46,643 nt of DNA, from positions 1 through 46,643 of the forward strand of contig CALBOJ010000127.1 of NCBI GenBank assembly GCA_937896835.1, read 5' to 3'. The notes beneath the pieces are model-generated. The model worked only from the letters and a program-made list of their open reading frames with translations. It searched no databases and was not told the origin of the DNA. Position 1 is the stretch's first letter. Every line of letters starts with the position of its first letter. Position numbers and translations under genes: made by a program. Positions 40,699 through 46,643 of this stretch are shown here, in pieces. This stretch comes from an uncultured Collinsella sp. (GTDB lineage Bacteria; Actinomycetota; Coriobacteriia; Coriobacteriales; Coriobacteriaceae).

Positions 40699-42327
40699 CT
40701 AGGCTCGAGCTTCTTCGAGCATCTGCTTGGCGTGGGCCAAGCTTGCCTCCGACTGATCGCCGCTGAGCATGCGGGCAATCTCGGCGGTACGCGCCTCGCC
40801 GGTTACCTCGTCCAAATGCGTCTGGGGAACATCGCCCGGCTCCTTGCTGACAACATAATGCTTGTCGGCCATGACGGCGACCTGCGCCAGGTGGGTTACG
40901 ACGATGACCTGATGCGTGGCGGCAAGATCGGCCAGCACACCAGCAAGAGCACGAGCCGTGGAACCACCGACACCGGCATCGACCTCGTCAAATACCAGTG
41001 TGTCGACGCCGTCAGCATTACCCAAGACCACCTTGCTCGCCAGCATAACGCGACTGAGCTCGCCGCCCGAGGCAATGCGGCGCAGAGGGCGCGGCGTCAA
41101 TCCGGCACCGCTGCGATACAGAAGCTCGTAGCTCGAAGGGCCCGCGGGTGTCCACTCAGCGCGAGGGAGATCGCGGGACTCCCAGACCAGCTCAGCGCCG
41201 CCCATTTCCAGGCGTGCCATCTGACGGCCCACCTCGTGACAAAAACGCGGGGCTGCCGTATTGCGTGCGCGCTTAAGCGCCTTGGCAGCAGCGAACAGTT
41301 CGCGCTCCGCCGCGCCAAGTGCCTCGCGTGCCTTCCTAATCTGCTCGTCACCATCGTCCACCAGCGATAACAACTCCCGCGAGCGGTCACGCATGGCAAA
41401 TACATCGTCCATGGTGGGACCCCACTGCCGCAGAAGTCCCTTAAGGTCGGAATACCGCTCGCGCATGCGAGCAAGCTCGCGAGGATCGAACGCAACGCCA
41501 TCGCGATAAGCACGCAGCTCGTTGGCGCAATCCTCGAGTGAGATGCAGGCATCCGAAAGTGCGTCGGCGATGTCACCCAGTTTGCGATCGACGGTAGCCA
41601 TGCGCGACAGTTCTGCCACGGCGCCGTTCACGGCATCGAGCGCTCCCCCTTCGGAAGTAAGCGATGCATGGGCATCGTTGGCCGTCGCCACCAGCACCTC
41701 GGCATGCTCGGAGCGCGGCAGCAGCTCCTCGAGCTCCTCATACTCACCCGGCTTGGGGTCAACCTCGGCGATACGCTCCAGGGCGAAGCGCGCCTCCTCG
41801 ACGCGACTCCCCTGCGCTCGCGACGCCTCCTCTACGCGACGGACCTCCTTGGCAGCCGCACGCGACGCCTTAAAGCAGACACGGTACTTTTCCAGCGCCT
41901 CAAGCGCAGAGCGACCAGCCCAGGCATCGACCATGGCAACATGATGTGCCGGATCGAGCAGGCGCTGATGTTCATGCTGGCCGCACAGATCCATCATCAC
42001 GCCGACGCGCTCGGAAAGCTCGCGCACGCTGGCAATGCGACCGTCAATCTTCACGCGGCTGCGGCCCTCGGCAGAAAGGCTACGCTGTACGGTGAACCCC
42101 TCCGTGTCGTGCGGACCGTCGAACAGGCGCGCCTCGACGCTCGCCAGCGCCTCGCCCTCGCGCACCGTCGACGAATCCGCGCGCTCGCCCAAAATAAGCT
42201 TGAGGGCCGAGAGCAGCGCGGTCTTGCCGGCGCCGGTCTCGCCGGTCAAAACCGTTAGGCCCGCACTCGGAACCAACGTCGCCTCGCGAATGAGCGCGAT
42301 GTTGGAAACCTGCAGCTCATCGATCAT
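40699..42327 (-). CDS. recN: DNA repair protein RecN
   Basis: 542 residues. ATG at 42327 with GGAG six bases upstream, overlapping the nadK end by 11 bases. SMC-like ATPase: Walker A TGETGAGKT near 27-35, central coiled-coil arms, signature IASGGELSRVMLA and Walker B TLVFDEVDAGVGG. The N-terminal IDELQVSNIALI and QHEHQRLLDP match RecN. Works in recombinational repair of double-strand breaks. The order nadK-recN and tlyA upstream is the common actinobacterial and firmicute arrangement. Confidence 0.95.
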   Translation of the reverse strand: MIDELQVSNIALIREATLVPSAGLTVLTGETGAGKTALLSALKLILGERADSSTVREGEALASVEARLFDGPHDTEGFTVQRSLSAEGRSRVKIDGRIASVRELSERVGVMMDLCGQHEHQRLLDPAHHVAMVDAWAGRSALEALEKYRVCFKASRAAAKEVRRVEEASRAQGSRVEEARFALERIAEVDPKPGEYEELEELLPRSEHAEVLVATANDAHASLTSEGGALDAVNGAVAELSRMATVDRKLGDIADALSDACISLEDCANELRAYRDGVAFDPRELARMRERYSDLKGLLRQWGPTMDDVFAMRDRSRELLSLVDDGDEQIRKAREALGAAERELFAAAKALKRARNTAAPRFCHEVGRQMARLEMGGAELVWESRDLPRAEWTPAGPSSYELLYRSGAGLTPRPLRRIASGGELSRVMLASKVVLGNADGVDTLVFDEVDAGVGGSTARALAGVLADLAATHQVIVVTHLAQVAVMADKHYVVSKEPGDVPQTHLDEVTGEARTAEIARMLSGDQSEASLAHAKQMLEEARA

Positions 42328-43177
42328 GGCGCACTCCATAGAACACGCGGCTCACCGAGTTATAGAAGCTTTCGGGACCGTAATCGAGCAGCAGCACGTC
42401 GCCGGGACCACGGCGCACGGCCACGCTCTCGACCGTGCCATCGCAGGTAATAAACTGTCCGTCGATGGCAATGGCCGGCACACTCGGACGATCATCGGAC
42501 ATAAAGATCTCGACGACATCACTCGGCGAGGTCAAAAAAGCGCGAGCCTGAATGGTATGCGGAGCGATGGGCACACAGACCATGCCCGTGTAATCGGGGC
42601 TGACAATGGGACCGCCGGCGGAAAGCGCGTAGCCGGTGGAGCCGGTCGCCGTCGATACGACCACACCATCGCCGCGCAGGCGATCAATATGATGGCCGGA
42701 CACCGTGATGTCAAACTCAACCATATCGGACAGGGGGCCGCGCGTAAGGGCCATATCGTTGAGGGCAAACGTGCGCACGACATCCTTCGTGCCGTCTTCG
42801 CGCACGGACACGATATCCGCGGCGATGGTGGCGCGGCGGCTCACGTGGAGCTCGCCGGACAGAGCATCGCTCACGACCTGCAGAATGTCGCGCTCCTCGG
42901 GGCTCGCAGCAGTTAAAAAGCCCAGGTGACCATAGGAAAGACCAAGGATAGGAATCTCGCGATGGTTGAGGATGCGGGCAGCGCGCAGCAACGTACCGTC
43001 GCCGCCGAGTGTAATGACCAGATCTGAGCCGTCAATATCAGGCGTGCTTTGAATCTTCGATCGCTGATCGGCCGCCCATGCGACCTCGTAGCCTTGGCGC
43101 GAAAGCCAAAGCTCGAGCATCAGGCCGCTCTCGACCGCCTCTTGCTTGTAGTAATTGGGAACCAGAAAGACCTTCAT
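42317..43177 (-). CDS. nadK: NAD kinase
   Basis: 286 residues. ATG at 43177 overlaps the tlyA stop (ATGA). LGGDGTLLRAA (about 57-67) is the nucleotide-binding GGDG motif; LSYGHLGFLT and DGVVVSTATGSTGYALSAGGP are further family signatures. It phosphorylates NAD to NADP with ATP (or polyphosphate) in the cytoplasm. It lies in the translationally coupled tlyA-nadK-recN set. Confidence 0.96.
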   Translation of the reverse strand: MKVFLVPNYYKQEAVESGLMLELWLSRQGYEVAWAADQRSKIQSTPDIDGSDLVITLGGDGTLLRAARILNHREIPILGLSYGHLGFLTAASPEERDILQVVSDALSGELHVSRRATIAADIVSVREDGTKDVVRTFALNDMALTRGPLSDMVEFDITVSGHHIDRLRGDGVVVSTATGSTGYALSAGGPIVSPDYTGMVCVPIAPHTIQARAFLTSPSDVVEIFMSDDRPSVPAIAIDGQFITCDGTVESVAVRRGPGDVLLLDYGPESFYNSVSRVFYGVRHDR

Positions 43178-43986
43178 AGCGTTGCAGCTTTCTCGCTCAA
43201 AGCCGATACCTGGGATTGCAGCTCATCGTCGGCGCGCTCCCCGGGGACAAACCTTGTGCCGTACAAGAAAAACTCAACGTTGCCCTTAGCGCCATGGATG
43301 GGCGACACGCACACGTCAAGCGGGAACAGGCCCTTGGCAGCAAAGAGCTCAATCGCCGCCACGAGCGTATCGCGGCGGACGGCGGGGTCGGTCACGATAC
43401 CGCCCTCGCCCACCAGCGCAGCCGGCGCCTCAAACTGGGGCTTTACGAGCGTGCAGAACGAACCCGAAGGCTTCAGGCACGCCAGCACGGCGTCGATGAT
43501 ATTCGCGATGCTGGTAAACGAGACATCACACACAGTCAGGTCGATGGCGCCGGCATAGCCAAGCTCAGGCAGCTGCGTCACGTTTGTGCGCTCATGCAGC
43601 GTCACGCGATCGTCCTGACGCAGCGACCAATCAAACTGGGCACGGCCCACGTCCACCGAGACAACGGTCGCAGCTCCGCGCTTGAGCAGGCAATCGGTAA
43701 AGCCGCCGGTAGAGCAGCCCACATCCAGACAGGCAAGGCCCGTCGGATTGATGCCAAATGCATCGAGCGCGCCTTCGAGCTTAAGCCCGCCGCGGCCAAC
43801 ATAGGGAATGCGCCCCTTCACGTGCAGCGGCAGGCCCGGGGTCACCTTAAGGCCCGGCGAAGTCAAGCGCTCGCCGCCACTCGAGACCAAGCCGGCCATA
43901 AGAGTGCGAAGGGCATCCGCGCGATCGGCGCAGATGCCCTGTGAAATCAGTTCGTCATCGAGACGCACGCGTTTCATGAATGCCAT
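43174..43986 (-). CDS. tlyA: TlyA-type 16S/23S rRNA 2'-O-methyltransferase
   Basis: 270 residues with start at the ATG at 43986; a TTG one codon earlier and an ATG at 43977 are also possible, and no strong Shine-Dalgarno decides between them. N-terminal S4 RNA-binding domain (RLDDELISQGICADRADA), then a methyltransferase domain with CLDVGCSTGGFTDCLLKRGA and DLTVCDVSFTSI. Family role: 2'-O-methylation of cytidines in ribosomal RNA; absence gives capreomycin resistance in mycobacteria. Confidence 0.92.
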   Translation of the reverse strand: MAFMKRVRLDDELISQGICADRADALRTLMAGLVSSGGERLTSPGLKVTPGLPLHVKGRIPYVGRGGLKLEGALDAFGINPTGLACLDVGCSTGGFTDCLLKRGAATVVSVDVGRAQFDWSLRQDDRVTLHERTNVTQLPELGYAGAIDLTVCDVSFTSIANIIDAVLACLKPSGSFCTLVKPQFEAPAALVGEGGIVTDPAVRRDTLVAAIELFAAKGLFPLDVCVSPIHGAKGNVEFFLYGTRFVPGERADDELQSQVSALSEKAATL

Positions 43987-44012
43987 CAACCATTCGTATC
44001 CGGAGATGCGGC

Positions 44013-44252
44013 CTAGCTATCCTGGGATTCGTTTGCCGCATCCTCATCGTATTCCTGCTCGAGCTTATCGGCCTCACGAGGCGTCAGCTCAAACTTGTCG
44101 ACCATATCGACCGCGCGGGAGCCCAGCTCAATCGCCTCGTCAAACAGATCGAGTGAACGCTCCAAGGACGTATCCTTGGAGCGAACGGTAGCGATGATCT
44201 GGTCCAGACGGTCCGAAATCTCATCAAAGTTGCGGACGGAACCCTCTGACAT
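44013..44252 (-). CDS. xseB: Exodeoxyribonuclease VII small subunit
   Basis: 79 residues, the family length. ATG at 44252 with GAGGAG upstream, two bases after the nusB stop. Consists of the XseB helical hairpin (FDEISDRLDQIIATVRSKDTSLERSLDLFDEAIELG) and an acidic tail. Acts with XseA in single-strand DNA degradation. The xseA gene is not in the window, which is unusual because the two are often adjacent. Confidence 0.92.
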   Translation of the reverse strand: MSEGSVRNFDEISDRLDQIIATVRSKDTSLERSLDLFDEAIELGSRAVDMVDKFELTPREADKLEQEYDEDAANESQDS

Positions 44253-44254
44253 GG

Positions 44255-44839
44255 CTACTCCTCGACGGAGTCGACATCAGTCTCGGCGGCGTCCGCGCCC
44301 TCGGCCAGCACACCAGCCTCAGCCTGGGCAACCGCAACTTTAGCGGCAGCCTCGGCAGTCTGGGCCTCCTCGCGAGCGCGATCCTCGGCGAGCAGCTCTT
44401 GGTACAAGTCCTCGCCCGGCAGCTCCTCGCTGCGAGCGATCTTGCCCAGCACGCCGTTGACGAACGACGCGGACTGGTCGGTGCCATAGGCCTTGGCGAG
44501 CTCGACGGCCTCGTTGATCACGATGGCGTCCGAGACCTCCTCGTCGGTGAGGAAACGCATCTCATAGACGGCGATACGCAGCAGATTGCGGTCGGCGCCG
44601 GGCATGCGCATAAGATCCCAGTTCTTGGCGACGGCGCGCAGAGCGCAGTCGATGCGGTCGATATGCTCGTAAGCACCGCGGCACAGCTCCAGCGCATAGG
44701 GGTCGAGGGGACCCTTCGAGATCAGGAAATCGCCCTCGAGGACGCGCTCGAGCGGGCTGTCCGTGGCCTCGGCCTGGAACAGCAGCTGCAACGCCTGACT
44801 GCGGGCAAGCGTACGCCCGCGATAAACCTTAAGGCTCAA
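44255..44839 (-). CDS. nusB: Transcription antitermination factor NusB
   Basis: 194 residues. The TTG start at 44839 has AAGGAG six bases upstream, and no ATG is available nearby. NusB fold: RTLARSQALQLLFQAE at the N-terminus, RIAVYEMRFL, VINEAVELAKAYGTDQSASFVNGVLGKIA. The last 45 residues are an acidic Ala/Glu-rich tail beyond the standard NusB fold (about 140 residues). It acts in rRNA antitermination with NusE/S10. Confidence 0.92.
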   Translation of the reverse strand: MSLKVYRGRTLARSQALQLLFQAEATDSPLERVLEGDFLISKGPLDPYALELCRGAYEHIDRIDCALRAVAKNWDLMRMPGADRNLLRIAVYEMRFLTDEEVSDAIVINEAVELAKAYGTDQSASFVNGVLGKIARSEELPGEDLYQELLAEDRAREEAQTAEAAAKVAVAQAEAGVLAEGADAAETDVDSVEE

Positions 44840-44842
44840 AGG

Positions 44843-45205
44843 TTACTCCTTGGGGAAAACGAGGCCGTCGATGCAAACGTCAACGCGCTCGACCTCGACG
44901 CCCACCTGAGCATCGATGGCAGCGACCACGGCGGCGCGAACGGCCTCGGCGAGTTTCTTGAACGGATAGCCAAAGAACACCACGACGCGCACGGTGAGCG
45001 CGAGCTTGTCACCGACAACCTCGGCCTCGACCGCCGGCTCGGAAGCCGGGGCCTTGGACGAGAGCATCATGGAGACAAGGTTGGTGGCAAGGTCCTTGAC
45101 GCCCACGGAGGCGATGCCCTCGACATCCGTGACGGCGCGCGAGACGATGGCGGTCAGAACATCGGGCGAAATGCCGATGCCGTCAATCTTGATTTCCTGG
45201 GGCAT
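44843..45205 (-). CDS. Asp23/Gls24 family envelope stress protein
   Basis: 120 residues. Matches Asp23/DUF322: ISPDVLTAIVSRAVTDVEGIASVG near the N-terminus, GDKLALTVRVVVFFGYPF and VRAAVVAAI followed by VERVDVCIDGL. Cytoplasmic or membrane-associated proteins of this group help cell-envelope homeostasis in Gram-positive bacteria. It lies between efp and nusB, the standard firmicute/actinobacterial order. Confidence 0.9.
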   Translation of the reverse strand: MPQEIKIDGIGISPDVLTAIVSRAVTDVEGIASVGVKDLATNLVSMMLSSKAPASEPAVEAEVVGDKLALTVRVVVFFGYPFKKLAEAVRAAVVAAIDAQVGVEVERVDVCIDGLVFPKE

Positions 45206-45229
45206 GAGTCCTCCTAGAAGAGTTGGTTG

Positions 45230-45793
45230 CTAGACGCGGGAGACGAACTTGCCGTCGCGGGTGTCAACCTTGATGACCTCGCCCTCGTTGAGGTACATGG
45301 GGACCTGGATGACAGCGCCGGTGTCGATCGTGGCCGGCTTGGTGGAACCCTGGACGGTGTCGCCCTTAAAGCCCGGGTCGGTCTGGACGATGGCGGTCTC
45401 GATGAACATCGGCGGAGTCACGCCCATGAGCTCATCGTCGGCGAAGAGCAGCTGGCAGATGTCGTTCTCGCGCAGCCACTTGGAGTTCTCGCCCACCATG
45501 TCCTCGGGAACGGGAACCTGCTCATAGGATTCGTTGTCCATGAAGATGTAGTCGGTGCCATCGTTGTAGAGGTACTGGAACTCACGGGTGGTGAGCATGA
45601 CGCTCTCGAACTTGGTGCCGGCGTTGCAGGTGTTCTCGACGACGCGGCCGCTCTTGATGTCGCGGGTCTTGTAGCGCACAAACGCGCCGCCCTTGCCCGG
45701 CTTGACATGCTGGAACTCGACGATGGTGTAGACCTTGTCCTTAATGCGGAGACCGAGGCCGTTCTTGAAGTCGGCGGTAGAAATGGTAGGCAT
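45230..45793 (-). CDS. efp: Elongation factor P
   Basis: 187 residues. ATG at 45793 with AGAAAGG upstream. Three barrel domains: FKNGLGLRIKDKVYTIVEFQHVKPGKGGAFVR with the loop Lys that may be modified (KPGKGGAF), GTKFESVMLTTREFQYLYNDG and the C-terminal SKWLRENDICQLLF and GAVIQVPMYLNEGEVIKVDTRDG. It rescues ribosomes stalled at polyproline. No separate modification enzyme is seen nearby. Confidence 0.97.
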   Translation of the reverse strand: MPTISTADFKNGLGLRIKDKVYTIVEFQHVKPGKGGAFVRYKTRDIKSGRVVENTCNAGTKFESVMLTTREFQYLYNDGTDYIFMDNESYEQVPVPEDMVGENSKWLRENDICQLLFADDELMGVTPPMFIETAIVQTDPGFKGDTVQGSTKPATIDTGAVIQVPMYLNEGEVIKVDTRDGKFVSRV

Positions 45794-45887
45794 AGCGACC
45801 TTTCTTGTTATGGGCAGAACGCACAAGCGTCCAAATTACATACGAGCGAAATTATACACTTGCAGACGGCGCCTGCAGCGAGCGCAT

Positions 45888-45930
45888 AAAAAGAGAACGC
45901 GGGGCGTCCGAATTGCTCCGGAGGCCCCGC
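45888..45930 (-). terminator. Terminator between the peptidase gene and efp
   Basis: On the minus strand GCGGGGCCTCCG and a near-complement GCGGGGCGTCCG region (45899-45910 with 45919-45930) form a stem of about 12 bp (one mismatch), followed after GTTCTC by TTTTT. It terminates the leftward peptidase transcript before efp. Confidence 0.75.
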
Positions 45931-45953
45931 CCCAAACTATCTACCGAAGTAGA

Positions 45954-46643
45954 CTAGCAATCGATGACGTGAAGGTCATGCGGCGTCTTGGTGAAGGGCT
46001 CGTAGCCGTTCTCGGTGACCACGCCGTAGTCCTCCAGGCGCACACCGCCCACGCCGGGCAGGTAGACGCCGGGCTCCATGGTGATAACCGAGCCGACCTC
46101 GATGATGTTCTTGCTGCGGTTGAAGTTAGGCAGCTCGTGGATGTCAATGCCCACGCCATGGCCCAGACCATGGTTGTAGTAATCGCCATAGCCGGCATCG
46201 CCAATGATCTTCTTGGAAAGCTTGAAAATGTCGTTGCCCTCGACGCCCGGATGAATGGCGGCAACGCACTCCTCGTGCGTACGGCGCACGAGCGCGTACA
46301 GGTCGAGCTGCTCCTGGGTAGGCTCGCCCATCACGACGGTGCGCGTCATGTCAGAACGATAATCGCAGTAGCCCGCGCCGTAATCCATGAGGACGAAGTC
46401 GCCCTTCTCGATCACGCGGTCGCTCGGAACGGCATGCGGGTTGGCGGTATTGGGGCCGCTCGCCACGATGGAGCCAAAGGCCAGGCTGTCGGCACCGTTG
46501 GCGAACATAAAGTTCTCGAGCTCGTTGCGAACCTGCTTCTCGGTCATACCGGGCTTAATATAGCCGAGCATGTGCTGGAAGGCGGCGTCGGTGATCGACT
46601 GCGCGTGGCGCATGAGCTCGATCTCCTCGGCGTCCTTGATGGC
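45954..46643 (-). CDS. Peptidase M24 / Xaa-Pro aminopeptidase (C-terminal part)
   Basis: The frame remains open to the window edge, so the N-terminus is missing; 229 residues are visible. Metallopeptidase M24 metal ligands are seen in order: Asp in LMDYGAGY, Asp in SDMTRTV, His in GLGHGVGIDIHE, Glu in TMEPGVYLPG and Glu in RLEDYGVV. Such creatinase-fold enzymes remove the N-terminal residue before proline. The gene is immediately upstream of efp, a typical pepP/pepQ-efp pair. Confidence 0.92.
   Translation of the reverse strand, partial: AIKDAEEIELMRHAQSITDAAFQHMLGYIKPGMTEKQVRNELENFMFANGADSLAFGSIVASGPNTANPHAVPSDRVIEKGDFVLMDYGAGYCDYRSDMTRTVVMGEPTQEQLDLYALVRRTHEECVAAIHPGVEGNDIFKLSKKIIGDAGYGDYYNHGLGHGVGIDIHELPNFNRSKNIIEVGSVITMEPGVYLPGVGGVRLEDYGVVTENGYEPFTKTPHDLHVIDC

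Overview
The window looks like a chromosome segment of a Gram-positive, high-GC gut actinobacterium of the class Coriobacteriia, most likely Collinsella or a close relative. This rests on the mix of housekeeping genes, lipoprotein signals, a fructose PTS with its own EI and HPr, GC-rich codon use and short intergenic foldback repeats. It is an inference from protein character, not a database match.

Layout. (1) 1-5.8 kb: 3' end of an L-serine dehydratase gene, an L,D-transpeptidase, and a MacAB-like efflux operon (adaptor, ATPase, permease). (2) 5.9-28.7 kb: an island of visibly higher GC that encodes almost the whole anaerobic (early cobalt insertion) cobalamin pathway. A leftward operon of 17 tightly coupled genes runs from 22437 to 6028 (cbiF-cbiD-cbiL-cbiG-cbiH-cbiET-cbiA-cobT-cobU-cobS-cobU'/cobC-cbiB-cobD-cbiP-cobA-cbiC-cbiJ). 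Divergent from it, behind a good promoter and a cobalamin riboswitch, is a rightward unit: a lipoprotein form of the cobaltochelatase CbiK, a small lipoprotein, a binding-protein lipoprotein, a BtuC/FecCD permease and a BtuD-like ATPase with an extra C-terminal domain. A decayed IS21-type transposase fragment lies at the left end and an IS3-type integrase fragment at the right end, so the block was probably acquired and placed between two convergent host genes (macB-like and tetR). (3) 28.7-32.6 kb: tetR, a large LPG-synthase/flippase-type membrane protein, two identical tRNA-Glu(CTC) genes and the CCA-adding enzyme. (4) 32.7-40.7 kb: fructose PTS region with two 1-phosphofructokinase paralogs, EI, HPr, a fused fructose EIIBCA and a divergent RpiR regulator. 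(5) 40.7-46.6 kb: leftward housekeeping cluster recN-nadK-tlyA-xseB-nusB-asp23-efp and a peptidase M24 gene cut by the window edge.

How it fits together. The island's leftward operon takes cobalt-factor II through ring methylation, contraction, amidation, adenosylation, aminopropanol attachment and nucleotide-loop assembly. The window lacks sirohydrochlorin synthesis, a cobalt transporter (cbiMNQO), lower-ligand synthesis (bluB/bza) and L-threonine kinase (pduX), so these must come from elsewhere. The riboswitch-controlled divergent unit combines an exported chelatase with two lipoproteins that share a NEAT-like domain and an ABC importer. This suggests cell-surface handling of a tetrapyrrole, corrinoid or metal, and is the most unusual part of the window.

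Start sites were chosen from Shine-Dalgarno spacing and coupling overlaps, and several differ from the longest possible frame. Very long antisense open frames opposite the L,D-transpeptidase, ptsI and fruA genes were treated as shadows.
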